This document shows, in pieces, positions 27,414-36,283 of a stretch of DNA of 64,000 nucleotides. The stretch covers positions 62,001-126,000 of the forward strand of contig NZ_JACAXB010000008.1 in the NCBI RefSeq assembly GCF_013391415.1, written 5' to 3'. The notes under the pieces are model-generated. The model was given only the letters and a program-made list of their open reading frames with translations. It was not told where the DNA came from and did not search any database. The stretch comes from Aquitalea sp. LB_tupeE (GTDB lineage: Bacteria; Pseudomonadota; Gammaproteobacteria; Burkholderiales; Chromobacteriaceae). The translations under genes were made by a program, and so were the position numbers. Positions within the stretch are counted from its first letter, which is position 1, and each line of letters opens with the position of its first letter.

Positions 27414-28286
27414 ATGCCCCCTCTTCAGCCCAGCCGTAGCGAATTCATCACCATTAACCGGCATCACTATCACCTGCGCCACTGGGGCGATCCTGCAGCT
27501 CCCTTACTGGTCATGCTGCATGGCTGGATGGATAGTTCGGCCACTTTCCAGTTTCTGGTGGATGCCCTGCCAGGCAACTGGCATGTGGTGGCACCCGACT
27601 GGCGTGGTTTTGGCGACAGCGCCTGGAACACCGGCAGTTATTACTTTCCAGATTACCTGGCTGATCTGGATGCTTTGCTGCACCATCTCTCGCCAAACCA
27701 AGCGGTGCAACTGCTGGGGCACAGCATGGGCGCGATGATAGCCGGCATCTATGCAGGTGTCCGGCCAGCGCGCATCGCACGCCTGTCACTGGTGGAAGGC
27801 TTTGGCCTGAATGCCACTCGCCCGACGGAAGCACCGGGACGCTATGCCCGCTGGCTGCGTGAATGCCAGGAGCCTCCAGCTTTTAATGCCCTGGACAGCC
27901 TGGAAAGTGTCGCGGCCAAACTGATGGAACGCAACCCCAGGCTGGAAACACCCGCAGCCCTGTGGCTGGCCGCCTCCCTGACCCGTTGCAACGAACAAGG
28001 TGAATTGGTTTACCGTGCAGATCCACGCCATAAAATGGTTAACCCGGTGTTGTACCGGCTGGAAGAAGCCAAAAGCTGCTGGCAGCGCATCACCGCGCCG
28101 GTGCAATGGGTGATTGGCGGAGCACACTGGGATCATCCCATGGCCAAAGGGGTGAGAGACACCCTGCCGGAACGCCGCGCCTGCTTTGCCTGCTTGCAGG
28201 AAGATGTCATTGCCGATGCCGGTCATATGGTGCAGTGGGAGCAGCCCCGCCGTCTGGCGCAGGTCATTCAGTCTTTCCTGCTTTAA
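27414..28286 (+). CDS. Alpha/beta-fold hydrolase
   Basis: 290-aa serine hydrolase. The oxyanion-hole motif HGWMDSSATF is near residue 45 and the nucleophile elbow LLGHSMGAMIAG near 110. An acid-containing region is PDWRGFGDSAWN, and the catalytic His is in IADAGHMVQWEQPRRLAQVI near the end. The cap region carries RYARWLRECQEPPAFNALDSLESVAAKLMERNPRL. The substrate cannot be named; the HGWMD and DWRGFGDS motifs recall esterases and MhpC/epoxide-hydrolase-like enzymes. The start at 27414 was chosen because the 57 codons upstream show no family similarity. Confidence 0.88.
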   Translation: MPPLQPSRSEFITINRHHYHLRHWGDPAAPLLVMLHGWMDSSATFQFLVDALPGNWHVVAPDWRGFGDSAWNTGSYYFPDYLADLDALLHHLSPNQAVQLLGHSMGAMIAGIYAGVRPARIARLSLVEGFGLNATRPTEAPGRYARWLRECQEPPAFNALDSLESVAAKLMERNPRLETPAALWLAASLTRCNEQGELVYRADPRHKMVNPVLYRLEEAKSCWQRITAPVQWVIGGAHWDHPMAKGVRDTLPERRACFACLQEDVIADAGHMVQWEQPRRLAQVIQSFLL

Positions 28287-28426
28287 GCTGTATCCAGCAA
28301 CGATTTCAGACACGCTGCGAATACGCTTGAGCGATGTCAAAATTAGCAAACAAGGGGGGAAGATGGCCCTACATTGGCGAAGAAGGCTGATAAAATGAAC
28401 GGAAACCCTCACTCTAGTTGCCCAGC

Positions 28427-29284
28427 ATGACGCCCTTGATCAGCACCGACGAACGCGACGAGCTCCTGAAAAACCTGGTTATCCCTCCCCGTCCAGATGT
28501 GCTGGACAAGCTGATGGGCTTGCGTCAGGACCCTGATATCACCCTGCAAAAGCTGGATGACATCATCAATGAAGACCCGGCACTGTGCGTTGCCATGCTT
28601 AAAGCCGCCAATACACCAATACTGGGTCGTGGCCGGCACATCACTTCGGTACACCTGGCCATCAGCCTGCTGGGTATCAAGAATGTCATCAGCCTGGTAA
28701 GCGGCCTGGTATTGCGCACCCGGCTGACCGCAGAAACACCGCCGGCCCTGGAACAGTTTTGGGATGGCACCCTGCAAATCGCCATGATCAGCTCGGCCCT
28801 GTGCGACCGCATTGTGCACGTGACCGACGACTGCCGTAGCTTTGCCCTGTTTCACAACTGCGGTATGGCCATCATGCTGATGCGCTTCCCCGGTTACAGC
28901 CGGACACTGCGGCTGGTGGAAATGGCCAGTGATGATCGTATCGGACTGGTGGAACAGGAACTGCACGGCACGCGTCATGATGTGGTGGGTTATCTGGTAG
29001 CCCGCAGCTGGAACATGCCGGAAAACTTTGCCAAAGCCATCCTGATGCAGAATGACGAAACAGTGATGACAACCGGTCCGGATGCCCCGTTGAACCACGA
29101 TGGCCGCATGATGGTGGCGGTGACCCGTGCGGCACGCCATGTATGGCGCACGCTGACCCCGGGCAAGGAAGATGCAGGCTGGGACGCCCGCAAAGACGAG
29201 GTGCTCAACTACCTGGGCATGTCGGATGTGGAATTTGAAGACTGGGTGGATGCCATGCACCAGGAACTGGTAGTCACGGCATAA
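28427..29284 (+). CDS. HDOD-domain protein
   Basis: 285 aa, nearly all one HDOD domain (HD-related output domain, usually without catalytic metal residues), as found in signalling proteins that act by protein contact. The typical layout is seen: LVIPPRPDVLDKLMGLRQDPDITLQKLDDIINEDPALCVAMLKAANTP, ITSVHLAISLLGIKNVISLVSGLVLR, and LFHNCGMAIMLMRFPGYSRTLRLV where an active HD would lie. No receiver, GGDEF or EAL domain is fused. The ATG at 28427 has no clear ribosome-binding site, and a TTG at 28418 is an alternative start. Its partner is not evident from the neighbours. Confidence 0.88.
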   Translation: MTPLISTDERDELLKNLVIPPRPDVLDKLMGLRQDPDITLQKLDDIINEDPALCVAMLKAANTPILGRGRHITSVHLAISLLGIKNVISLVSGLVLRTRLTAETPPALEQFWDGTLQIAMISSALCDRIVHVTDDCRSFALFHNCGMAIMLMRFPGYSRTLRLVEMASDDRIGLVEQELHGTRHDVVGYLVARSWNMPENFAKAILMQNDETVMTTGPDAPLNHDGRMMVAVTRAARHVWRTLTPGKEDAGWDARKDEVLNYLGMSDVEFEDWVDAMHQELVVTA

Positions 29285-29301
29285 ACAAGGCTCCCTCAAT
29301 A

Positions 29302-29331
29302 AAAAACCGCGTGCCTGACACGCGGTTTTTT
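29302..29331. terminator. Bidirectional intrinsic terminator
   Basis: Stem CCGCGTG / CACGCGG (29307-29313 and 29319-29325) flanked by A6 and T6, between the convergent HDOD and carboxypeptidase genes. Confidence 0.92.
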
Positions 29332-29347
29332 ATTGGCTGCGGACACA

Positions 29348-30838
29348 TCAACCCAGATAGCGGACCTGCAGATGGGAGCGGAAATAATCGGGATTCAAAG
29401 CTTCTCCGCACGCACGGCTGACCAGCTCGGCAGTGGTGTAGCGGCTGGCCTGATTCCAGATGTTCTGCTCCAGCCAGTCAAACACGGCGCTCAGTTCCCC
29501 GGCAGCAATGCGCTGGTCCAGGTCCGGCATGCTGCGCCGCATGACAGCAAAGTACTGCGCCGCATACATCGCACCCAGCGTGTAGCTGGGGAAGTAACCG
29601 AAGCTGCCGTCCGTCCAGTGAATATCCTGCAGGCAACCCTGCCGGAAGTTACCGCGGGTATCCACGCCCAGATAAGTTTGCATTTTCTCATCCCACAACG
29701 CGGGAATGTCTTCTGACTCGATCTCCCCTTCAATCAGTGCCTTTTCGATCTCATAACGCAAGATGACATGGGCGGGATAGCACAGCTCGTCGGCATCCAC
29801 ACGGATGTAACCCGGATGCACCCGGCTGTAGAGCAAGGCCAGGTTTTCCGGCGCAAAGGCTGGCTGCGTGCCCAGATGCTCGCCGATCAACGGTGAAATC
29901 AGCGACAGGAAGGCCGGGTTACGGCCCAGTTGCATCTCGAAAGACAGGCTCTGGCTTTCATGGATGCCCATGGAACGTGCACGTCCTACCGGCAGATGCA
30001 GCAAGTCGCGCGGCAAGCCTTGTTCGTAACGGGCATGACCGGTTTCGTGGATGATGCCCATCAGGCTTTGCATGAAGTCATCTTCGCGGTAGCGCGTGGT
30101 GATACGCACGTCTTCCGGTACGCCACCGCAGAAGGGATGCACGCTGACATCCAGTCGACCGGCATCAAAGTCGAAGCCCAGCAAACCCATCACCGCCAGG
30201 CCCAATTGGCGCTGCTGCTCCACCGGGAAGCTGCCTTGCGGCAGCAGCAGTTTTTCCTGTGACTGCTTTTCCATGACCTGGGCAATCAGACCCGGCAGCC
30301 AGGTCTTGACCGCGGCAAAGATACGGTCGATATCGGCACTTTGCATGCCCGGCTCGTACTTGTTCATCAGCGCATCGTAAGGGGTGCAGCCCTGGGCGGA
30401 TGCCAGCAATTGCGCTTCCTGACGCGACAGCTTCACCACTTCGCGGAAGTTCTGCAAAAAGCCGGCCCAGTCATTATTGGCACGCTGTTCGCGCCAGGCA
30501 TGTTCACAACGCGCACCAGCCAGTGCCTGGGCTTCCACCAGTTCGGCCGGCAACAGATTGGCCAGCTGCCACTCCCGGCGCATCTCGCGCAGGCTAGCTT
30601 GTTCGAATTCCGTTTGCGCTTCCTGCTCTGCCTGTTGCAGTTCTTGTGCCAGCGCGGGGTCGGTCAGTGTGGCATGCATCAGCACTTCCAGCTCGGCTTG
30701 CGCCGCTGCCCGCGCTTCATTGCCTTTGGCCGGCATCATGGTGGCCTGGTCCCAACCGGCGATGGCAGCCAGATGGGCATAACGGTGCAAACGGGTAAAC
30801 CGGGTCAGCAAGGATGCATAAGCCGAGGATTGCGACAT
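29348..30838 (-). CDS. M32-family metallocarboxypeptidase (Taq type)
   Basis: Cytoplasmic zinc carboxypeptidase of 496 aa, usual for the family. Zinc motif HETGH is at 264-268 (GIIHETGHARYEQGL), with the third ligand Glu at about 294 in SMGIHESQSLSFE. Other family blocks are DVRITTRYREDDF, VGRARSMGIHESQS, RVDADELCYPAHVILRYEIEKALIEGE, YLGVDTRGNFRQGCLQDIHWTDGSFGYFPSYTLGAMYAAQYF. Mostly helical, as in Thermus CP1. It follows the repeat-containing gene by 85 bp on the same strand, so co-transcription is possible. A terminator follows its stop. Confidence 0.95.
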   Translation of the reverse strand: MSQSSAYASLLTRFTRLHRYAHLAAIAGWDQATMMPAKGNEARAAAQAELEVLMHATLTDPALAQELQQAEQEAQTEFEQASLREMRREWQLANLLPAELVEAQALAGARCEHAWREQRANNDWAGFLQNFREVVKLSRQEAQLLASAQGCTPYDALMNKYEPGMQSADIDRIFAAVKTWLPGLIAQVMEKQSQEKLLLPQGSFPVEQQRQLGLAVMGLLGFDFDAGRLDVSVHPFCGGVPEDVRITTRYREDDFMQSLMGIIHETGHARYEQGLPRDLLHLPVGRARSMGIHESQSLSFEMQLGRNPAFLSLISPLIGEHLGTQPAFAPENLALLYSRVHPGYIRVDADELCYPAHVILRYEIEKALIEGEIESEDIPALWDEKMQTYLGVDTRGNFRQGCLQDIHWTDGSFGYFPSYTLGAMYAAQYFAVMRRSMPDLDQRIAAGELSAVFDWLEQNIWNQASRYTTAELVSRACGEALNPDYFRSHLQVRYLG

Positions 30839-30923
30839 GCAAACTCCAATGAATGGGCCGGACAGCGCCGCGGCTGGTCAGCTGCAGTCTGCTGCTTCGG
30901 CAAGGTTGATGAGATGGCGGACG

Positions 30924-31655
30924 TCAGTACTGGCGGGTGGTATTACCCGGTTGCATCAGGCCTAGCGGTTGGGCGGCCTCTTCGGCAAGGTGAATGCGCT
31001 CATGCGCCGGCGGGAATGACAGCCAGTAATAGAAGTATTCCCGCGCCAGCTGGACAAAGGCTTTCTGGTTTTGCGCATCGCTCAGGTGCAGCAGCATGGC
31101 GTCCACCACCATACGGAAGCTATCCGGGCGGTAAGGTTGCCCGGAAAGCAGGAACAACATGGCTTTGAGCAGGTATTCCCGTTCCTGGATGTCTGCTTCG
31201 GGCATACCGTCTTCAAACAGCTTGCCCAAATAGATTTCCAGCGAAGGGGGAAAGGCTTCGAAGCCTTGCTGCTGCATGCGTTCGAGCAGGGATGCCAGTG
31301 AATCGGCCATTTCCAGCCGTACATTGCGGGTAGTGAAACCGGAACGGGCGGTGATTTCCACCAGCTTTTTGACATCGCCAAGCCAGAAATAATAATACTC
31401 GCGGGCGCAGGTCAGGGCAGTTACCCGGTCTGCCACCTCGCAATCATTAACGAAACGCTCCACCACCCGGCGAAAGGATTGAGCGTCCCGCGACACGCCA
31501 ATCAGCAAGGGCAGCAAGCGGTCCAGCAACTGTCGGCGTTCCTGCAATACCTGCTCGCTGGCACCCTGGCGCAGGATCAGACGCAAATAGGCATCCAGTG
31601 CCTGTTGCAGGGCATCCCCGTCCATGGCTGGAAGTGCTGAGGCGTTCTCGGTCAT
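30924..31655 (-). CDS. Unrecognised protein built of two tandem ~70-aa repeats
   Basis: 243 aa, no signal peptide or membrane span, predicted all-helical. I do not recognise the family. Residues about 23-92 and 142-212 align as an internal duplication: LLDRLLPLLIGVSRDAQSFR against LLKAMLFLLSGQPYRPDSFR, and TALTCAREYYYFWLGD against KAFVQLAREYFYYWLSF. The shared core is SFRxVV followed about 23 residues on by AREYxYxWL. The Tyr-rich AREY motif is the most conserved part and may pack helices or bind a partner. The start is uncertain (ATGs at 31655, 31661 and 31730); none has a strong ribosome-binding site. It lies between ribD and the M32 peptidase gene on the same strand. Confidence 0.75.
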   Translation of the reverse strand: MTENASALPAMDGDALQQALDAYLRLILRQGASEQVLQERRQLLDRLLPLLIGVSRDAQSFRRVVERFVNDCEVADRVTALTCAREYYYFWLGDVKKLVEITARSGFTTRNVRLEMADSLASLLERMQQQGFEAFPPSLEIYLGKLFEDGMPEADIQEREYLLKAMLFLLSGQPYRPDSFRMVVDAMLLHLSDAQNQKAFVQLAREYFYYWLSFPPAHERIHLAEEAAQPLGLMQPGNTTRQY

Positions 31656-31789
31656 TGGCATGTACTCGCAAGGTCGGCCGGTGCCGCTGCAGTCTTTCGT
31701 CACGCAAGTGCGCGGTAAAGACTTTTTCATTGTGGAACAGGATCAGGGCTTCGGCCAGACGATTTCTCCGCTTGCCGCAGCCCAAGCCG

Positions 31790-32896
31790 TCAAAGCTGAG
31801 CAAAAGTCATGTTGATACGGATGTCAGCGCCAACCATGCGCACATCCTGAATCTTCACTTGTTGTTTGTCGGCCAGATCTTCCAGCGCAGGCCAGGCAAA
31901 CAAGCCCTGCGCCGTGCTGCCCACCAGGGCCGGGGCCAGGTACAGGATGGCTTCGTCCACCAGCCCGGCTCGCACCAGTGCGCCATTCAGCCCGGCACCC
32001 GCTTCGATCATGAGTTCATTGACACCACGCTCGGCCAGTCGTTGCATCAGTATGGGCAAATTGGCATGACCAGCTTCTTCAGGCAGCACCATCAGCTCGG
32101 CTCCACGCTGCAAATACGGCTGGTGCCGCAGCGGGTCGGCAATGCTGGTCACCAGCAAGGTATTGCCGCCGTGGAAAATGCGCCGGTCCGGCGGCGTGAC
32201 CAGACGGCTGTCCAGCACCACCCGCAAAGGTTGCTGCGGCAGGATGAAATCGCGCACGGTCAGTTGCGGATTATCCACCAGCACCGTACCGCTACCGGTC
32301 AGGATGGCGCAGCTGCGCGCACGCAGCTTCTGCACATCGTGACGGGCTGCAGGGCCGGTAATCCACTGGCTCTTGCCATTGAGCAATGCCGTCTTGCCAT
32401 CCAGTGTGGCGGCAGCCTTGAGCGTCACCCATGGCCGTTGTCGTTCCACGCGCGACAGAAAACCACGATGCACCCGGCGCGCCTCGGCCTCCAGCAGCCC
32501 GGCAGAGGCGTCGATGCCGGCAGCCCGCAACATGGCCAGCCCGCGACCGGCAACCTCATGGTAAGGGTCGACCATGGCGGCAACCACGCGCGCCAATCCT
32601 TCCCGTACCAGGCGTTCGGCACAAGGTGGGGTTCGGCCGTGATGACTGCAAGGCTCCAGCGTGACATAGGCAGTTGCACCCCGCGGCGAATCGCCACGCG
32701 CCAGGCAGTCCTTGATAGCCTGGATTTCGGCATGATCGCCACCCACTTGCAAGGTGGCACCTTCACCAATCACCTGGCCATCGCGCACCAGCACACAACC
32801 TACTCCGGGATTCGGTGCCGCGCGACGGGTTGCGGCTTCGGCCAGGCGTAACGCCTGTTGCATGAATACATGGTCTTGCGGGGAATACGACGACAT
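31790..32896 (-). CDS. ribD: Bifunctional riboflavin deaminase/reductase RibD
   Basis: Second and third steps of riboflavin synthesis. The N-terminal cytidine-deaminase-like domain has zinc ligands His55 in HAEIQA and Cys83/Cys92 in EPCSHHGRTPPC. The C-terminal reductase (about 145-368) has RPWVTLKAAATLDGKTA, SQWITGPAARHDVQKLRA, ILTGSGTVLVDNPQLTVR and MIEAGAGLNGALVRAGLVDE. The 368-aa length is normal. The start at 32896 has GGAAGG in position. It follows nrdR by 105 bp with a GC-rich hairpin (CTGGCCGC/GCGGCCAG, 32971-32993) in between. The nrdR-ribD order is common in proteobacteria. No FMN riboswitch is recognisable upstream. Confidence 0.96.
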   Translation of the reverse strand: MSSYSPQDHVFMQQALRLAEAATRRAAPNPGVGCVLVRDGQVIGEGATLQVGGDHAEIQAIKDCLARGDSPRGATAYVTLEPCSHHGRTPPCAERLVREGLARVVAAMVDPYHEVAGRGLAMLRAAGIDASAGLLEAEARRVHRGFLSRVERQRPWVTLKAAATLDGKTALLNGKSQWITGPAARHDVQKLRARSCAILTGSGTVLVDNPQLTVRDFILPQQPLRVVLDSRLVTPPDRRIFHGGNTLLVTSIADPLRHQPYLQRGAELMVLPEEAGHANLPILMQRLAERGVNELMIEAGAGLNGALVRAGLVDEAILYLAPALVGSTAQGLFAWPALEDLADKQQVKIQDVRMVGADIRINMTFAQL

Positions 32897-33001
32897 CAAC
32901 AAGCCTTCCAGCGGAATGAGAGTGGCCACGCCTGACATGCAGGCAGCGGCCGATGGCGTAAGCAAGCAAGCTGGCCGCTAACGCGGCGGCCAGGCTGATT
33001 A

Positions 33002-33460
33002 TCAGTGATTGGACTTCTGGATTTCCTTGATGGCGTCGGAGAATTCGGAAATATCCTGAAAACTGCGATAGACCGAGGCAAAACGCACGTAAGCCACCTT
33101 GTCCAGCTTGGCCAGTTCGTTCATCACCATTTCACCAATCTGCCGGCTGGAGACTTCGCGCTCACCCAGTTGCAACAGCCGATGGCAAATGCGATCAATC
33201 GCATCATCCACCAGCGCAGTGGGAACCGGGCGCTTGTGCAGGGCACGCAAAAAGCTGGTGCGTACTTTCTCGATATCGAATTCGGAACGATGGCCACCAG
33301 ACTTCACCACCTGCGGCATGCGCACATCGGCGGTCTCGAATGTCGTGAAGCGCTTTTCGCAAGCCAGGCAACGACGACGACGACGGATGCTGGCCCCGTC
33401 TTCACTGACGCGAGAGTCAATGACCTGCGTATCGGCATTGCCACAGAAAGGACATTTCAT
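33002..33460 (-). CDS. nrdR: Transcriptional repressor NrdR
   Basis: ATP/dATP-sensing repressor of ribonucleotide reductase genes. The N-terminal zinc ribbon has Cys3, Cys6, Cys31 and Cys34 ([20 protein letters not shown] ... [16 protein letters not shown]). The ATP-cone follows (about residues 46-137: [29 protein letters not shown] ... [31 protein letters not shown]). The 152-aa length is typical. It lies between glyA and ribD as in many proteobacteria, but the glyA terminator separates it from glyA. Confidence 0.97.
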   Translation of the reverse strand: MKCPFCGNADTQVIDSRVSEDGASIRRRRRCLACEKRFTTFETADVRMPQVVKSGGHRSEFDIEKVRTSFLRALHKRPVPTALVDDAIDRICHRLLQLGEREVSSRQIGEMVMNELAKLDKVAYVRFASVYRSFQDISEFSDAIKEIQKSNH

Positions 33461-33560
33461 GACGTGTCAATCCAGTGAGTTTGATATGGTCTGATGGTAT
33501 CAGCAAAGACCACGCAGGTTAATGCCTGCCATCGTAAAGCCGTGTGGATTTGGCGCAGAC

Positions 33561-33589
33561 AAGAAAAAAGGCAGCCCGCAGGCTGCCTT
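33561..33589 (-). terminator. Intrinsic terminator after glyA
   Basis: AAGGCAGCC / GGCTGCCTT (33568-33576 and 33581-33589) with a 4-nt loop; the minus-strand tail is TTTTTTCTTG. It lies 19 bp beyond the glyA stop. Confidence 0.93.
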
Positions 33590-33608
33590 CTGTCAAACAT
33601 GCTGACGC

Positions 33609-34856
33609 TTACTTGGCATAAACCGGGAAGCGATGGCACAGGGCGGTAGCCTGTTCGGCTACGCGAGCGATGGCTGCATCGTCGTTCGGGTTGTCCAGTA
33701 CGTCGGCTACCAGGTTGGCCACCATCACAGCTTCAGCTTCCTTGAAGCCACGGGTAGTGATGGCCGGGGAACCGATACGGATGCCGGAAGTCACGAACGG
33801 GCTTTCCGGGTCATTCGGAATGGCATTCTTGTTGACGGTGATGTGACCACGGCCCAGCAGCGCGTCGGCAGCCTTGCCGGTCAGGCCCTTGGGACGCAGG
33901 TCCACCAGGAAGACGTGGCTTTCGGTACGGCCGGAGATGATGCGCAGACCGCGCTCAGCCAGGGTACGGGCCATGGCGTCGGCGTTCTTCAGCACTTGTT
34001 CCTGATATACCTTGAATTCCGGTTGCAGCGCTTCCTTGAAAGCAATGGCCTTGCCGGCAATCACATGCATCAGCGGGCCGCCCTGCAGGGTCGGGAACAC
34101 ATTGCTGTTGATGCTCTTTTCGAACTCGGCCTTGGCCAGGATGATGCCGCCACGCGGACCACGCAGGGTCTTGTGGGTGGTGGAGGTCACGAAGTCGGCA
34201 TGCGGCACCGGGTTCGGGTATACACCAGCGGCGATCAGACCGGCATAGTGCGCCATGTCGACCATGAAGTAAGCACCGCACTTCTTGGCGATCTGACCCA
34301 TGCGTTCGAAGTCGAAGCGCAGGGCATAGGCGGAAGCACCGCCGATGATCAGCTTGGGCTTGGTTTCCATCGCTACGCGTTCCATATCGTCGTAGTCGAT
34401 TTCTTCCTTTTCGTTCAGACCGTAGGCCACGATGTTGAACATCTTGCCGGACAGGTTGGCCGGGGAACCGTGTGTCAGGTGACCACCATGGCCCAGGTTC
34501 ATGCCCATTACGGTGTCGCCCGGTTTCAGGATGGAGAAGTACACGGCCTGGTTGGCCTGGCTGCCGGAGTGCGGCTGCACGTTGGCGTACTCGGCACCGA
34601 ACAGTTGCTTCACGCGGTCGATCGCCAGTTGCTCGATCACGTCCACGTGTTCACAGCCGCCGTAGAAACGCTTGGCCGGGTAGCCTTCGGCGTACTTGTT
34701 GGTCAGCTGGGAGCCTTGGGCTTCCATCACTGCGGGGCTGGTATAGTTTTCGGAAGCGATCAGTTCAATATGATCTTCCTGGCGTTGGCACTCGGCCTTG
34801 ATAGCGGCGGCCAGTTCCGGGTCGAACTTGGCAATCGTCTGGTCAGCTGCAAACAT
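33609..34856 (-). CDS. glyA: Serine hydroxymethyltransferase
   Basis: PLP enzyme interconverting serine and glycine with tetrahydrofolate, the main one-carbon source. Seen: [54 protein letters not shown], the PLP Lys229 in [14 protein letters not shown], and [18 protein letters not shown] near the C-terminus. It is 415 aa. The start at 34856 is chosen because GGAAGAG lies 7 bp before it and gives the normal family length; the ATG at 34871 is an alternative. It is monocistronic, with a strong terminator. Confidence 0.98.
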   Translation of the reverse strand: MFAADQTIAKFDPELAAAIKAECQRQEDHIELIASENYTSPAVMEAQGSQLTNKYAEGYPAKRFYGGCEHVDVIEQLAIDRVKQLFGAEYANVQPHSGSQANQAVYFSILKPGDTVMGMNLGHGGHLTHGSPANLSGKMFNIVAYGLNEKEEIDYDDMERVAMETKPKLIIGGASAYALRFDFERMGQIAKKCGAYFMVDMAHYAGLIAAGVYPNPVPHADFVTSTTHKTLRGPRGGIILAKAEFEKSINSNVFPTLQGGPLMHVIAGKAIAFKEALQPEFKVYQEQVLKNADAMARTLAERGLRIISGRTESHVFLVDLRPKGLTGKAADALLGRGHITVNKNAIPNDPESPFVTSGIRIGSPAITTRGFKEAEAVMVANLVADVLDNPNDDAAIARVAEQATALCHRFPVYAK

Positions 34857-34971
34857 CTTTGACTCTTCCATCAAAGGGTTAACGATGAGGCCATTCTACA
34901 CGAATCGCCCGGTGGAAAATTTTCACGTAAAGCTATTTTGACGATACAGGCAAACGCTGTACGTCATGGTC

Positions 34972-34997
34972 ATTGTTTATTGTTTATTGTTTATTGT
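34972..34997. repeat. Heptanucleotide tandem repeat (ATTGTTT)
   Basis: About 3.7 perfect copies of ATTGTTT. The stop codon of the 367-aa gene (34991-34993) lies inside the repeat, so copy-number changes would affect only sequence after the stop. Confidence 0.9.
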
Positions 34998-36094
34998 CCG
35001 CTTGGCTGTGGCAGGTCGTCCGCAGTAAAGAACAGCGGAATTCCGTCACGGCTTTCCGGGTAAACCTCGGCCAGCACATGCACATCACGCACATGGCATT
35101 CGGCCATCAGTTCGCGGAAATTCGATTCAATCAATGCCACATTGTCCATGGCCGCCAGCGGCCAGACAAAAGCTTCCCAGTTGCGTTCGTCGCCTTCTGC
35201 CGACAAGGTGATGTGCAACTCACCGTTGTCGTGGGCGGACAGAATGGCCACCGGGTCTTTCGACAGCTCGCGCAGACGACGGATCTGGCTGCTGGCAAAC
35301 ACCTGCAAAGCCACTTCAAAGCGGGCGAAATTACCGGCCACCAAAGCCTGCATCACCGGCAAGGGAGGGCGGGCAATCGGAAACAGCGTCACACCGTCGG
35401 TATGCAACTGCTCGCCCAGGAATTTCATCAACGGCATGCCCCAGGCACCGACGGCACCACCCAGCTTTACCGGAACCGCATCGCCTTCCGGCTGGATGGC
35501 CACACCCAGCAGGTAACGCAGGAACACACCTTCTTCTTTCAGAGTGATGGCGGCACCGTTCAATGCTTCACCGACTCCGTCAACTGCGCTGGTCAGGTCA
35601 CGGGTCAGGCGGTACAGCCTGGCTGCATCCATCGCCACCACCGTATCCGGGTGCAACAGTTGGCCAAACACACGCACATCACCATCGGAACTGATGACAC
35701 CATGCTGGCGCAGCAATGCGTTCAAACCGTCTTCATCCGCAATGGCGGCGGGTAACGTTGCCTGGTTCTTGCTACCGGCCACCAACACCAGCGGCAAGGC
35801 AAATACGTGTGCACAGCGGCCATCCGGCTGCTCGACTGCGGCCCGCAATGCATCCCAGACAATCTTATAAGTGTCCTGCGACGGCACCATCGCCAAAGCG
35901 ACCGAAATGGAGAGCAATTCGCCACGTTGCAACATTTGCGCCATGGCATCGCGGATGGCGACAAACCACATCTCACGATCCGCTTCTGTCGTCGCGTTCT
36001 GCACCGACAGCGCGTTGTGGATCAGCATATTGGTCAGCGATACCTGCGGGTGGTATTGGCGCGGGTCCGGGAGAGTGAGAAGCGGCTGCGACAT
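34991..36094 (-). CDS. Hypothetical protein, 367 aa
   Basis: I do not recognise a family. It has no signal peptide or clear transmembrane helix. The first third has TNMLIHNALSVQNATTEADREMWFVAIRDAMAQMLQRGELLSISVALAMVPSQDTYKIVWDAL; the middle has FALPLVLVAGSKNQATLPAAIADEDGLNALLRQHG; the end is LFFTADDLPQPSGQ. Composition is like the flanking core genes, so recent transfer is not suggested. The start at 36094 has AGGATGA 6-7 bp upstream; the longer frame to 36160 lacks this. It is separated from glyA by a 134-bp gap that includes the heptanucleotide repeat, and the 760-bp gene-free region lies upstream of it. Confidence 0.8.
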   Translation of the reverse strand: MSQPLLTLPDPRQYHPQVSLTNMLIHNALSVQNATTEADREMWFVAIRDAMAQMLQRGELLSISVALAMVPSQDTYKIVWDALRAAVEQPDGRCAHVFALPLVLVAGSKNQATLPAAIADEDGLNALLRQHGVISSDGDVRVFGQLLHPDTVVAMDAARLYRLTRDLTSAVDGVGEALNGAAITLKEEGVFLRYLLGVAIQPEGDAVPVKLGGAVGAWGMPLMKFLGEQLHTDGVTLFPIARPPLPVMQALVAGNFARFEVALQVFASSQIRRLRELSKDPVAILSAHDNGELHITLSAEGDERNWEAFVWPLAAMDNVALIESNFRELMAECHVRDVHVLAEVYPESRDGIPLFFTADDLPQPSGQ

Positions 36095-36248
36095 CTTGTC
36101 ATCCTGCTGAAATCGGGAAAGGCGATATTGTCGCACAGTCAGCCGCTGCCAGCTCATCAAGCAAGCGCTTGACTTTCAATTTAAAACATAAGAATGTGCT
36201 AATTTGCGACAAAAATGGATGTTTTTTCGTTTTCCGAAAATTCAGATG

Positions 36249-36277
36249 TTGACACTCGCACACGGCATCTGGATAAT
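36249..36277 (+). promoter_or_regulatory. Near-consensus sigma70 promoter of the small-RNA candidate
   Basis: TTGACA (36249-36254, 6 of 6) - 17 bp - GATAAT (36272-36277, 5 of 6). It predicts transcription starting near 36284. The only downstream element is a terminator about 60 bp further on. Confidence 0.75.
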
Positions 36278-36283
36278 CCGTAC

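Noticed and set aside
31790-33001. FMN riboswitch controlling ribD
   Set aside because: The nrdR-ribD gap is only 105 bp and shows one GC-rich hairpin without the conserved multi-helix junction of the RFN element.
33633-34862. 409-codon plus-strand open frame
   Set aside because: Antisense shadow of glyA.
34972-34997. Phase variation of the 367-aa protein by the heptanucleotide repeat
   Set aside because: The stop codon lies inside the repeat, so length changes would leave the encoded protein essentially unchanged.
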